A stretch of DNA of 64,000 nucleotides, taken from positions 13,489,378 through 13,553,377 of the forward strand of contig NC_133906.1 in NCBI RefSeq assembly GCF_964199755.1, in the 5' to 3' direction. The notes under the pieces were generated by a model. That model saw nothing but the letters and a program-made list of their open reading frames with translations. It made no database searches and had not been told where the DNA came from. Made by a program: the position numbers and the translations under genes. This stretch comes from Larus michahellis (taxonomy: Eukaryota; Chordata; Aves; Charadriiformes; Laridae). Of the stretch, positions 46,278 to 59,392 are shown in pieces (within the stretch, counting starts at the first letter, position 1; the number at the start of each line of letters is the position of its first letter).

Positions 46278-49200
46278 TTTTTACAACGCTGGCATCAAGA
46301 CAGCTGGCAGCGTGTTACCTTTGGTATATTTTACAAAGCTCTTCTGCAAACACTGTTGCTCTGTTGCTGAAGCAGCCGCTGACAGGTCTGGCAACACCCT
46401 GCCAACCACCCTCCCGTCTCACAACCTTATTCCGGCCATATTCCCTTCCGCTGGGGAAGCACCATCGTCTCCCTCACAGCAGGACCCAACCCGTGTGGGG
46501 CGGAATGCAGGGTCTGCCTTGCAAAAAGCTTCAGCACGGCAAGACGTGAAGACGGAGAACTGCATTTTTCTAATGCTCCTACCCCAAGATCACCTCCAAG
46601 ACAAAAATTCTCTCCTTCCAGTCTGACTGGAAAATGAAAACTTAGATCAGGGACCCTAAAATTTTGTAACCCGCCACCAACAGCTGTGGGAGTCCTTGCC
46701 ACAGTCTTTGCTTCCCTAAATTTTATCCATTCCAGCCTACCCAGCTCACCATGGAAAATAACTGCCCCCATTCCTCATCTCCTGCACTGTCTTGAGGTGC
46801 TTTAACTGTCTAAGATCTGCTTTCCCCATGACCCAAGATGATGTTCAAGCACCTGGAGGACAGACCTCACACACCATCCGGTGTGTAACCAGGACCAGTG
46901 TCTGACCGCACTGGGACTCGCAGGCTGCCCACGCCTTGTCCTGGGCGATGGCCCGGAGCACTACGAAGTGTGAAGTGACTAATGCAGGGCTCGCTGCTGG
47001 CGAGGAGGTAGCTGAAGCTCTAGAGTTTATGGCTACCTGAGCAATAAAATCCAAGCAAGTTGTGTATAATGAGAAATATGAACCAGGCTGGGGAGTTGTG
47101 TGCTGCTGAAGATCTGAGAGACGGACACGGGGATAAGCTCCAGCCTCTGGGTGATTATTTCCCAGACACGCTTCACAGGGTGCAGCACCCAGACATGCTT
47201 TTAAATAAATGTGAGGGCTGGTGTGTCAGAGATGAGGGCACAGAGATGGTGTCTCCCAAACCCCGAGTCCTTCCCAGAAGCTGCGCCCCCCAGCAGCACC
47301 GCTCCGGGTGCCCGTCCGCACAGCGGCTCCTGAGGTTTCATGCAGTTCCATCTCAGGAACTCCCCTCCTCAGCTTGCTCAGAGTCTGCGGCAGCTTTTTC
47401 GAAGCACCGCTTATTTCTCTGGCTCGTACCTTTCCCACAAGCTGCTTCCCCTTGCACAGCCCAGCTCCGCTGTGACGTGCGAATCCACCACGGAAGCCCG
47501 AAGTTCCACCCCCAAGTAAGGAAGCTGCGATTCCCCCGGAGGAGGGCGGCTGGGTACAGAAATGCAAAGGGACCGAGGGATTTGCTCCAAAGTCGCAGAG
47601 GATGCTGGGCTGGGCAGGAGCGGGGCAGATGCAGCATCTCCTGACACTCGGGCCATGCACGGAGAGTTTCCCCTCTTCACACTCCATCCCCGAGCCCGTA
47701 ACGCTCCATGCAGCCAGGAGAGGATGAAGGTCCACAGGGGAAACCCACCGAGCCCAGGAACAAAGATCTACCGGGGGAAAACACAAAAGGAGCAGTCTCC
47801 TGAGCAATAATTCGCATTTTCTCACAAAATAAACAGATCTAAGTCACCACTGGAATGATTCTATCCCCTAACAAAGGAGGGACAGTAAAAGGGCTCAGGA
47901 AAACGAGGGCGCTTGCGGAGGAAAAATAGCCGATGCGAAAGAAATTTTCGCTTTGCCTCAAAAGGAAAAAAAAAAAACAACAACCCAGCACAAATGATAC
48001 CTAGCTTTCTTCAGCAGAAAACCGGAAAACTTTGTCTGAAAAGCATAGAAAAAGTGGTTTGGATCAGAAGAGGAGCGAAGCAGTTTTCCACAAATCACAA
48101 AAACCATGGACAACTTCTGTGGAAAGCAGATAATTTATGCAATTATTTTTGTTGCTGAGGTCTCTTTGCTTCCCCTCACTGCTGTGGATGGCTGTGCTGG
48201 GCTCTCTTCCTGCCGGTGGGAGCTGATGGACACACAGAGGACTCCTGACCTAACCCTTAAGTCAAGTTGATGGTGGACTCCAGGATCTTGTTGCCAACCA
48301 GCAGAAAAGAAACGTGCTCTAATACGAAATGAGCCAGAAGCATTCCCGCGGGAAGGTAAGACCTGATCTCCTGGTGGTTTCAGTCTTGGATCTACCACTG
48401 GCATCGTCCAAGCTCAAGACCAAATCTGAATTTTTCCCTTTTGAGCTCTTGAAGCGTGCAACATCTCCACGTGAGCCATGTCTGGCGTGGGAAGCAGAAC
48501 TAGAGAAGAGCCTGACATTTAAGGGCAGAAGTCACCATTCCTGTGCAGCATCTGCAGAGAGAGGTCTTGGCCTCGAAATAACCCTTCTAGTACAGGGCTC
48601 CAACAGCTCTGTGTCACATCAGATGGACTAATCTTCATGACCGCAAGATCAGATCCATCAAATTTATCATCCTCTTGCAAAAGAAGATAAATCTGTATTA
48701 CCCTGAGACTCCTTGCTGACTGAATAAACCATTCTATCATTCTGGATAAAATGAGCCTGGTTTTTTGTCATATAAGTAAGAATTAATTTAAGTGGTGTAA
48801 TTAAGATTATATCAGTGCTAAAAAATAACACCAGAATCCAAAAGCCTGTCCTTATTTCACGACAAATACTGTGACAATGAATGGCCACTTGAAAATACCA
48901 CTTATTTGTGATACATTTCTAAATTCTGTTGTACAGAGCCATGAAGTTCTGCATTACCACGATGAAAAACTCATACTTTGAAGAACAGCTGTACGAAGCA
49001 GAGGTCAAATGCTAATCCAGATACAAATATAAAACTGAACAAATAAATCAATAGGCTTAAAATAAATATTACACATTACAGCTGCAAGTCTTTATGTCCT
49101 GTTATCTTGCACATTAAAAAAACAATTACAATTTTTTTTTCTTGCTCAGCAATGTCTGCCCGTGCGTGTTGGAGGAGCAGGACGGAAGAAGTCCAACAGC

Positions 49201-49897
49201 TGATCTAACTGCAGTGTTTACGTGGGGGGCCAATCCAAAACGCAATGAGACAGAACAGGGGAATGATGCAGAAACTCTCCCCACCACCTCCCAGACAGCT
49301 TAGCGACAGTCTCTGAGCACCTGCGCTGCTCATCTCCCGTAATCAAATTTTTTATTTTCTTTTTTTAGCCTATGCAAAGAACTTGATTTAAAGTGTTTTA
49401 TTTGATGGAGGAACAGCCCAGTCTCATACCTGCATCCTCTCCAGCACATGGGACCGCTGACACGACCGGGCAGACGGACCAGCTCCTGACCGACAGACGC
49501 TATTAAAGATAGTCCATGCGGCCACAGGTGCGTCTCCCAAAACCCATTGACTTGAGTCTGATGTCTCGATCCAAAGTCCTGGTGAGCCACCAGACCGTGA
49601 ACACGTCGGGAGCTGGTTCCAGCTTCGGCTGCTCCCTGTGACACCAGCTGGACGGACGAGCCCCCAGCTTCGCCAGTGGCCGCTTCCCGGGGCAGATTTC
49701 TACAAATTTGAAATTCAATCTGTAAAACTGATGGCAATTCAGCAAAGTAGCTCCTCTCCTTTATTTCCAGCATTTTCAGTCTCTGGAAAAGGGCATGTAA
49801 ATAACAAGCAGTAAGTCAGATTGTTCTGGTCCTCTAAAAACTTTGTATTTGATATGTATTTCAGATTATTTTTTTTAACAGTGGTGAAGACACTGCT

Positions 49898-49978
49898 TAG
49901 AATCATAGAATCTTCATGGTTGGAAAGGACCTTTAAGATCATCAAGTCCAACCAAAAGATCATCGAGTCCAACAAAAA
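49898..49978 (-). mobile_element. CR1 3' end with internal duplication, antisense
   Basis: AGAATCATAGAATCTTCATG, GGTTGGAAAGGACCTTTAAG and then GATCATCAAGTCCAACCAAAA, repeated immediately as GATCATCGAGTCCAACAAAA. Only the last 80 bases or so of a CR1 are present. Confidence 0.88.
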
Positions 49979-52754
49979 TGCTTAATGGTATCCTGTCAAC
50001 AGCCAGCTGGACGTTCCCCCTCCAATGCAAAACAGGCCCTTTGCATGATGCAAAACTCCTTCAACAATATTGATAAGCGACAACCATGAGACAGAATCAT
50101 ACTGGAAAAATGAAAGAACAAATTCTTGCAAAGCCTCTAGTTGGTGATGTCGGAATAATGATTTCGACAAGTGGCATAAAAAGGCAACCCCTTCTTTAAG
50201 GTCTCTTTCCTTACCAGTATCTCCCATGCAGCCACAACCAAGTGCATCCGCCACCCGTTTAAACAAGGTCTATAAATCCAAAGGGATGGTACCACTTTCA
50301 GGACACCTTCACACGTATCTTCCATGCAGGAACACCGAGGTCCTACAGTGCACACACGTTCCTTGGGTTCCTCAGCCCAGCTCCTCCTCCTGTTGTCCTC
50401 TACATCAGAATTGCCCATATTGCTATTTCACAACTTATTTACCTACACAAAATATTTAGAGATGAAAGCCAGTGTGACGGCCATTTCAAGGACAGCCTCC
50501 AAGACTTTGAGCTGTATTACCTGTGAAAATGGCTCACAACAGCAGATGGACTTTCCTCAGTCAGAGGGTAAACAGTTTCAAAGACTATATTTAGATATTT
50601 TATTTTTTTTGGCTAGTTGGAGTAGTTACTCTGCCAGTAACAAAAGGCACAGCCGCTAAAGAGAAAGGTGGAAATATCTGATGTAAACTTCAGGACAAGC
50701 CTTTGGAGCAGCTTGATCGCTTCTCAGCCCCTTACGTTGGGCTGGGATTGACTCATGCGTCGTCCTGAGAAGCAGCTGCAGTTGTACTCTGTATTTACAG
50801 GGCTTCAGACCATGTTTAGGCTGAATTTCCCTGTACAACAGCAGTGGCTGGTTGCAGTCCTACTTGTTTATGTAGCTAATGGGATGTCATAGAAACTGGC
50901 ATTGCTCTCATGGCATCTGTCACCTGCACCTTGCACCCAGCCACCACCAGCCAACCGGCAATAACAAGCATATGGGCATGCAGGGATCACTCCGTTACAT
51001 CACGAAACAAGATGAAATCAAATACTTTCATGTGCAGAGCATTGTTTGTCTCAAATAACTAAAACAAATGTTGAAATGTGAGTTGTTTGGCACTTTGTCA
51101 TCACAGCGCTTTCGTCTCAGAAAACATGACTTAGATCAGAAGGGAATTTCCCCAAGTACATTTGAATTTTTGCTTAAATCACCCCATAGAAATATAAAGT
51201 GTTTCAGTTGTGTTTATTAAAATAAACACAAAAGAATATCTGTCTTGTTAAAATGAACTGAAATATTTAATTTTTGCTCAGCCTGACTGTGACACGTCCA
51301 CCTGAGCTACCATCAAGCCATGACATTTCTGAGTAATTTTTGCATCTCCTGACTCCACTTCTGTGGTCAGAGTCCTTAACCTGACTACGCTGCTTATAAC
51401 ACAATCTATTTAACCTTTAATTACAACTTGGTGCCACCCCATGGATGTTCATCACCACTAATGAGACCGTTCCCATGGGATGAAACCCTGCTTCCCCATG
51501 CACTCCGCTCTGTTTTGGTGTTGAGGAGCACAGCGGTGGGTGACTGCCCCCAGAGTGGGTTCAGTGGAGACCCTTCTTATGTTGTATATTGAAAGGGTGA
51601 CTGAAAAACCTGCAAATTTGGATTTTCAGCTTCATACCTGCCATTCTTTTATCTCTGTTAACGCCCAGTAGCGCGGGCACATTACAAGAAGAAAGCGCCG
51701 AGACCAGCAGTTACGTAATACAGCTAATATTAATCAGTTGAGTCACAGTAACTATGTCAAAATTTCCTGCGGGGAATGTGTTTCGTTTGCTTATGATTTG
51801 TATTGTTAGTTGTTTTTTTTTCAAAGTTCATGCAAATACCTTTTGAACTTGTCTACAACCAAGCCAATAAAAGCAAGCTGACCTTCACACGCGCAAGACG
51901 CTGGAGCAGGTGAACTCAGGACAGAGCAAGCCCTCTCCATGAGATGTGGCATCACCTTCCTCCTGTGTCCCCCGCCCTGCTCCTCACACTTCGGCAGAAG
52001 CCGCAGCTCTCTCAAGCTTTGCTCACCACGACGCAGCTCGGGTTTTTGCAGCTATTTTCGGCACCGCCGCTGTACAGCAGCCAAGTTCACAGGCGCATTT
52101 GTGTGATTTTTTTTATTTTTTTTTTCATAACTTCCTCCAAGTAGGTCTTTTTTCTCCATACTAAGCCCAACATTTTTACTCTTCCTAGGTCAACCAAAAG
52201 GCATCTTGTCTTGGCATCGCGCCTATCTGCCGGGGCCAGTTGCAGCATTTCTTATGAACGGTGCCAGCTCCCAGGGCGGGGAGAGCAGGCTGGGAGGTGG
52301 GGATCTGGCTTATTTACCAAAAGCCCATCAAAAACTATCTCTGTAGTGCAGACTCAGCGCCTTCAGAGCTAAAAGGGTAAGGATTTGAGTGCTTCCCCAC
52401 GGGAAGGCAGCTCCCACTGGGTACACACTTTGGGGACTGAAGACAATGCTATTTTTGTTCCATTTTTATGGCTGTTGTTGAGTCCACGTTGGGTTCCCCA
52501 TCCTACCGTGGACTTCACCGAGCCCCTGGTATGTGCCAAGGCTGAGTTATTGCACTGCTTGAAAGCAGAGGGGAAGGCGGAGGAAACGACGCTGGCGGGG
52601 CGTTAGTGCACGAGCAGACGCATGCTCCGGATGTACGATAACAACATCCTGCCAAGTGCAGGAAGCTCTGTTTGCTGGCAGCCCTACAGCTCTCCAGCTT
52701 GAACCCCATGGTACCCAAAGTTCATGCATGGTGGTACCCAAGCTCTTGGATGTA
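49979..52754. other. Intergenic, AT-rich, no gene recognised
   Basis: AT-rich unique DNA, particularly 50980-51260. Nothing supported. Confidence 0.5.
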
Positions 52755-53010
52755 CATGAAACAGCCTCAAGTTGCGCCAGGGGAGGTTTAGGATGGATAC
52801 TGGGAAAAATTTCTTCCCTGAAAGGGCTATCAAGCATCGGAACAGGCTGCCCAGGGAAGTGGTGGAGTCACCATCCATGGAGGTGTTTAAAAGCCGGGCA
52901 GATGTGGTGCTGAGGGACATGGGTTAGTGGTGGATTTGGCAGTGCAAGGTTAACACTTGGACTCAATGATCTTAAAGGTCTTTTCCAACCTAAATGACTC
53001 CATGATCAAC
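52755..53010 (+). mobile_element. CR1 LINE 3' fragment
   Basis: Sense copy running from ACATGAAACAGCCTCAAGTT through GGAGGTTTAGGATGGATACT, ATCGGAACAGGCTGCCCAGG and GTCTTTTCCAACCTAAATGA to a degraded octamer tail. It lacks the far 5' part. Confidence 0.92.
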
Positions 53011-53697
53011 CAAGTGCTGATATTACGCCTACACATGCCAGTTTACAGCAGCAGAGGATTGACCTCTAACCCTCCGCTCTTGCACGTTAATAAAGCACTA
53101 AGCGAAGGTTTGGAGCAGGCTGGGGGTGCCCGGCGCTGCAGGGAGTGCTGCAGCTGAACTCCGGCTCTGGAACCAGCGTCACGTCCCAATGGCTGCCGAT
53201 GAGGAGTCTCTCCTGGAGGTTTTTCCCAGGTGTTAATTCACCTCGTGGGGTCCGGAGCTGCTCTGAGCTCTGGGCTGCAGCTCCCCGCCCTGGAGAGCTC
53301 TCCATGTCGCGCAAGTTCAGAGGTTATTAATAAACCACACAAGGGAAGGGTGGAGGGAGAACGTACTTGTGCTCAGAGCATCAAACACGAGCAGACATTT
53401 GATGTACTCAAGTGTTTTTCTTCCCTTTTTCAATTGCTGCTTTGATTCTTTGACTTTTTTTTTTTTTTTAGTATGCAAACATTACTTTCAAGCTCTTCCT
53501 GTTCTCACATCAAGGTGTATGCCGTTGGCTTTCTCACAGCAAAATTGCCCAAAATCTTTAAAACCTAAAGGTCAGGGGCATTGCCAAGGAGAGATTTCCA
53601 TGTGTACCCTCGTCTGACACTCTCAGCTCCAGAAAAGCTCCACAGTGGCTCCTGAAGCAGCCTGGCCCAGCCTGCAGCCAACAGCCCCTTTCCAGAG

Positions 53698-54035
53698 ATA
53701 GAATCACAGAATGGTTTGGGCTGGAAGGGACCTTAAAGGCCATCCAGTGCCACCCCCTGCCCTGGGCAGGGACATTGCCCACCAGACCAGGTTGCTCCAA
53801 GGCCCATCCAACCTGGCCTTGAACACCTCCAGGTATGGAGCACCCACAACCTTGCTGGGCAACCTGTTCCAGTGCCTCACCACCCTTACAGTGAAGAATT
53901 TTCTCCTAATATCCAATTTAAATCTACCCTCCCTCAGTTTGAAACCCTTACCCCTCATCCCATCATTACTCTCCCTGATAGACTCCCTCCCCACCCTTCC
54001 TGTGAGCCCCCTTTAGGTACTGGAAGGCTGCAAGA
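53698..54035 (-). mobile_element. CR1 LINE fragment, antisense
   Basis: Starts ATAGAATCACAGAATGGTTT and contains GGGCAACCTGTTCCAGTGCC, TTCTCCTAATATCCAATTTA and CCCTCCCTCAGTTTGAAACC. It is more diverged from the 12637/40037 group than those copies are from each other. Confidence 0.92.
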
Positions 54036-55556
54036 TGTGGATGAGGTGTTTGCTTTTGAGGATCGACCAGGAGAGCCTAGTTCTCAGCTGATCCCCCAAA
54101 ACTTGCTTCCTTGTCCACCTTAACCAGCTGCAAACCCAAAATCTGCTCTTCTTGGATGTACACCACTCAGCCACCAAGCCTCCCCCAAAACCCAGAGCTT
54201 TCTAGTTCAATGACCAGTGCATAACAATGGTCTCAGCCCCAGCTCCTCTGCACTGCTGTAACCCCCCAGCACATGCAATCCCCCCCGCACACCCTTCCCA
54301 TGCAGAAAAACTAGCCACGACATCACTGGGGTACGAACACTACCATAAGAAATTCACTGTGATGCTACTGGAAACACACTGTGGTTACCAAAAATAAAAT
54401 AAAAGAAAATAAAATATCAACAAACTGAAATGCAGAAACAGGTGTCAGGGTCTGTGCAGCCCCCAGTGCTTGGGGTAGTTGGTTGATGGATCAAAAATCT
54501 CAAGAATTGCCAACGCAGTCGCGGCCCCACAGACCTGGGGCACCCACCCTTTACTTCCAGCTTCCTGAGAGACGTGCTGGGCAAAGCTTTGGCCATCGCC
54601 GATGATGCCCTTCCAGCTCCAGGTGGCTCGATCTCAATATTCCTTTATAGCATTGAATATTGGCCGCTCGAGCTCCCGGCCCGGGCTCAGCCCCGTCCCC
54701 CAGCAGCACCCGTCTGCAAAGGCTGGGCAGGGTGGCAGGAGGGACAGGGCACAGCCAGCAGCTACTGCAGCCCCCAGAAACACCCGAGTCAGCCTCACGC
54801 GTGATAAAGCCTTGACTCATACTTTCAGGTTCTTCTGGTTTTGATCAAAACGCATCTGTTGCAAATTCACGCGATGCCACGCTGTCCCATGAAACCCCCC
54901 CGCACAGATTTGCATCATTTGGAGTAAAGCCCATCCTCCTCCCTTATTACCTAATTACCTTAATATGTTTATCACGGCGTTTCCCAGTAGCAAATGCAAT
55001 TCCTAAGGTCATGTTTTCTAAAAGAGCCCGGATACCCCATGAGGATACAGATGTTGATGAGGATGAGCTAAAGCCATCGCCCACGGCTCTCACAGACGAA
55101 GCCCCCCGCGAGCAGGGAGACCTCAGCCCTGCGGTCCTGAAGGCGCAGCAGAAAGCAAAAGACAATTCAAAGACAGTTACACGAGAACAATTAATCAGAA
55201 ACAGAAAGCAGCACACATCAAGGGAGTTAACCACAGGAGCATGCCTCCAGTGCTACCCGCCAGGATCACAAACACCAGCAGGTGAGCTGGAAAACCAGCG
55301 CCTTGCTGGAAGCCTCCACCAGCTTCGTGGCATTCACTCCTTTGTCTGCAGTCCTTTGCCACGTGGGCCTGATCCAGCACACAGACACACGTTCTCCTGC
55401 TTTCCCAGCAGGTTTGTTTCTATTTTTCGAGGATGCAAAAGGCTTGTAATCCCTGTGTGTGCCAACGTGCACCAAAACACTGACTCTGAAGAAACCCCTA
55501 CCCAGGCACTTCCTACGCTCCTCTGGTGTGTTCAGCATCTGCTCCTGGTAGATATT
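54036..55556. other. Intergenic, with one possible exon at 54987-55280
   Basis: Mostly unique sequence. A frame open from about 54985 is preceded by TTTCCCAG and reaches CAGCAG|GTGAGC at 55280/55281. It encodes an acidic then basic segment (VDEDELKPSP, then KAQQKAKDNSKTVTREQL). No known family was recognised, so it is not called as a gene. Confidence 0.3.
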
Positions 55557-55956
55557 TCATAGAAGCACAGAATGGTTTGGGTTGGAAGGGACCTTAAAGA
55601 TCATCCAGTGCCACCCCCTGCCCTGGGCAGGGACACCTCCCACCACACCAGGTTGCTCCAAGCCCCGTCCAACCTGGCCTTGAACCCCTCCAGGGATGGG
55701 GCAGCCACAGCTTCTCTGGGCAACCTGGGCCAGGGGCTCTCTGCCCTCACAGCAAAGAATTCCTTCCTAATCTCTCATCTAAATCTCCCCTCTTTCAGTG
55801 TAAAACCGTTCCCCCTCCTCCCATGGCTCCCCTCCCTGCTCCAGAGTCCCTCCCCAGCTTTCCTGGAGCCCCTTGAGGGACTGGAAGGGGCTCCAAGGTC
55901 TCCCCGGAGCCTTCTCTTTTCCAGGCTGAACCCCCCCAACTCTCTCAACCTGTCCT
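55557..55956 (-). mobile_element. CR1 LINE fragment, antisense
   Basis: Starts TCATAGAAGCACAGAATGGT and runs through CCTTGAACCCCTCCAGGGAT and AGCTTTCCTGGAGCCCCTTG to CTCTCAACCTGTCCTCC, where similarity stops abruptly. It belongs to the same abundant subfamily as the copies at 12637, 35358 and 40037. Confidence 0.92.
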
Positions 55957-58728
55957 CCAACAGCTCCCAGAAGTTGCCCAGCCTGTCGCCACTTCTGCAG
56001 GCTACCGGGGATGATGGGCACCAGCTCCTTCTGCGCAACCTGTCAGCGGTGCACGTGTATGTCCATACGCCCAACAGCATCCAGCTCCCATTTTCCCCAT
56101 GCAACACACCATTTATTTCTTAGCTGCCTCAGAATTTCTGTAGGAATAGTGCTTCATCTCAGGAATGCCTGAATATCTAATTATCACCTTAACTGAGGCT
56201 TGATTCGTTCTAGCAATTAAATTAAGGCAACAAAGCAAAACCAAGAGTATGGAAGCATCTAGGCCGCCTGAGTGTCTAGCTAAGTAACTCCCAATAATTT
56301 CATTCACCTAAATCATGTGAATCAACAAGATAATGAAGGCCATCAGGGAACCGCTCGGTATCAACAGGAAGCGTGATGCGATGCTTAAAGCAGAAGATTA
56401 GCCACTATTTGCTCTTCCTCTCTATTCCGCGCTTTCATCATCTATAAAACAGGAATACTGACATTTTTCCTAGCCTGTAGGTGCATATTAAACCACTTCC
56501 TTAATGTTTATGGGGCAATCAAAGAGGTTCAGAAGAAAAGAGCTGAAGATGTGAAACCAGAGAAGGTTGGGAGTGACTCCGAAGAGTCGGTGCCAGACAA
56601 GCACCAAACCAGGAGCGGGACGTGCTCTGGAAACAGATGAGAGCAGGCAAAAAGCTACGGCTAAGCACCTCAGAAGGCGTCCCCAGTGGAATATCTCTTT
56701 TCAAATGTATTACGTTACAAGGCTGTTAGATATACCCAATGGGAAGACTTTAATTTCCCCTCGCTGCCTGCAAGTTGCACTTAACTTCAGCCATTTCTTC
56801 CTATCGCTGGAGCCTGGGACAAGAAAAGATGCTCTACATGGCAGCTGAGAGGCTTATTATGGGGTTAAAATACTAAGACCAAAATAAAGCTAAATTATAT
56901 AAATAAGTCAAGGAAATACTGGCTGCAACTCAACTCCAAAACCAAAGCACCAGCCAGATTTGTTAAATAGTCATAATTAAATCAAATAGATCTCCATCAG
57001 CAACTTACTATGCTGTAGAGCAGGATTTATTTAGCAAGATGGTTCCAATTTTTTATGAGTGCATTTTATAATACCTGGACACCAGAGCAGTTTTCTCTGT
57101 ACATAGGCCAGCAGTCAAAATTACGACTGTTATTAGGCTGCAATTAGTTGGGTCGGAAGCGCTCTGCCCACTTCACCGCATAAGCATGAGGACGAGCCAA
57201 ACCTTTCTGTCAATCTGCCTTTTTTTTTTTAGCAGAAAACTGAATTTCTGACATAACCGTTTCCTTGCAGCCATTATTTGCTTTCCAAGAAAGCTCCCTT
57301 AGCGATGTTTTTAATTTTCAGTGGGTTAAATGCTGCCGCAGCTTTCTGTAAGAGAATTAAAATAGGGTGGGGTGGGGTTTTTGCCAGTTTTCTGGCAAAC
57401 GGGAACGCGTTTGTGCCCCAGTTTGGGATTGTTGCTTTATTTCTCAGACCTGCCCGGCACAGCCCATTAGCCGCCTGCCTCTGCTGCTTCGCCCTGCGTT
57501 TTGGGGAGCAATATTTCACACCCTGCTGACTCGAGGTCCGCGCGGCACACGGCAACTGCTTATTTATGGCTCCAGTGGCACCTCCCGCCCCCATGGGTGT
57601 GAAGCGCCCATGGATGCTCCTTGACACAGTGACCCTCATCGCCATGGTTTGGGTTGGTTCGTTCCAACGACGGGATTTACTCCCAGGGTACTCCCCAGAG
57701 TTTTTATTCTCTAATTCACTCCCTAATTCCTGCTAAATACAGGCTCTCCCGTCTCCGTGGCCAGGCGCGTGGAGCAGAGCCACGGTGATGGTGGCAGCGG
57801 GGGGTCCTGCCCGCCCGCTGTGGTACCCGCATGCACCGAGCGACTTCTCATTCCCTTATGGCCATCAGCCGGACAGGATTTGATGACACACTTATCAGCG
57901 GTAACAATCAGATCATGGCAGCAGTTATCAATGACCCAGCAGCGGTAACCCCAGGTCCATCACCTCGCCCGCCTCCTGCCAGCTCTCCCTGCTTTTACCT
58001 TAGATTTCCTTCCAACCAACGTTGAAGCCAACGCAGAATACTGCTTCATCCTTTTTTGTTTCCTTTTTTTTTTTCTCCTTTTCCTACGCTTCCCTCCGCC
58101 GCCCCCCCCCCCCTTTTTTTTTTTTTTAAAATTTCCTTAGCAGGGTGTTTTTCCCAGGATCACAACAGCAGCAAAGGAAAGCTGCTGCTAACGCGGCCTC
58201 GGCCGTCAGGGCTGTCTCCGCATCGCCATGCAATCTCTTCTCAGGAGCGGCAGCACCAAGAGGAAACCAGACACAATCACAGGTATGTGCCCAAATCAAA
58301 CATGTCAACATTACAAGCCCTAACAAACAAAAAACTCACGTGGAAGCTCCAGTCCTTCCTGCTCAAGGCCATAATACAGTTGTGTTTTTGGGCTCACCTT
58401 CATCGGGCTCAAAATAGCTTGAAAGTCCCCAGATCCCTGCAGTCACTGCCAGCGCCCAGCAGCACCAGCCCAGCTCCCGCAGTGGGACCGTAGGGCACAT
58501 GGGGAAGGCAAAACTCATCTCAGGGCACGCACAGGGTCAGAAACACGGCTGCAAGGTCTGCAAGGTCAGCCAGCCTTGAGTGAACTGAGAAAGTGACCTG
58601 GCAAGCCTGGCTCCGCTTCTCCAGCTGCCTCCGTTGGGATGGAGACCTGGATGCTCCAAGTCCAGCCCAAATGCCCATCCCAAATGCCCTCTAAGGGAAA
58701 GCAGGGCATGAGGAGAGGGGGCACGGGG
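55957..58728. other. Intergenic, no gene recognised
   Basis: AT-rich at 56110-57260. A C/T low-complexity run occupies 58045-58130. No coding exon recognised. Confidence 0.5.
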
Positions 58729-59392
58729 TGTTACCAAAGACAGGCCTCTGTTTTGTTTCTAAAATAATTGTTTCTTACTAACCTTCTTCCTGTGTGAGAA
58801 AATAGCTAATTACTGACCTTCTTACTGTGTAGAAATAGTTATTCGCTGAGCTGATGTTACAGATAGCGATAATGAGGAGACAACCAGAAGCAGTTAATCA
58901 CCAAGGATGGAATAACAAGAAGTAGTTAATCACTCCAAGGTTCTTCTATACGCCAAGTATGTACTCCTATACCAATTAGGACAGAGTTATGGCTACTTCA
59001 AAGACCATCCTTATTAAGTTGGCAAACTTACAGCAAACATTTACCGTCCTGAGATGACTCAATACCTTAAAAGGATAATGTGAGGAAGGGTCTCCTTACC
59101 CAAATGACCACTGAGACACTCACGCTTGCACAGAAGTGTTTTGCAGACGCAGCAAAACTTGATACGCATGGGCAACAAGACTATTCGGTCATCTAATGAA
59201 TATGTAAGCCTAGGTGGAGTTATGTATTAGGTAGGCGGAATAATGAGAATATTTTGTGTACAAATAACGGGCGAATATCCCCAGAAAGGTGTGCTAGATT
59301 TGTGGGGTTTCTCCCTAGCACTCAACTTCGAATAAAGCAGTATCTTCTCTCTAAATTACTTTTGGTTTCGAGGGCTTTTATTTCAGGTAACA
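58729..59392 (+). mobile_element. Solo LTR of an endogenous retrovirus, 664 bases
   Basis: The block is bounded by a perfect 7-base inverted repeat, TGTTACC at 58729-58735 and GGTAACA at 59386-59392, the TG...CA ends expected of a retroviral LTR. AATAAA at 59331-59336 is followed by T-rich sequence (TTCTCTCTAAATTACTTTTG), as expected of an LTR R/U5 boundary. The four flanking bases are GGGG on the left and AGGG on the right, a possible target duplication with one change. No internal retroviral genes or primer-binding site adjoin it, so it is a recombined solo LTR. The family was not identified. Confidence 0.75.

Larger units (their letters stand above)
43500..49897. other. Gene-poor intergenic sequence
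   Basis: Contains a pyrimidine run at 44828-44876 and a microsatellite cluster at 46216-46277. Many short frames exist but none has domain content, paired splice sites or composition marking it as coding. No SLC22A-family transporter exon, the expected mammalian neighbour, was recognised. Confidence 0.5.

Noticed and set aside
55572-56123. 183-codon frame, and similar frames near 26414, 35371, 40038 and 53711
   Set aside because: All share the same peptide phrases because they are translations of the non-coding CR1 3' region in antisense copies, not a protein family.
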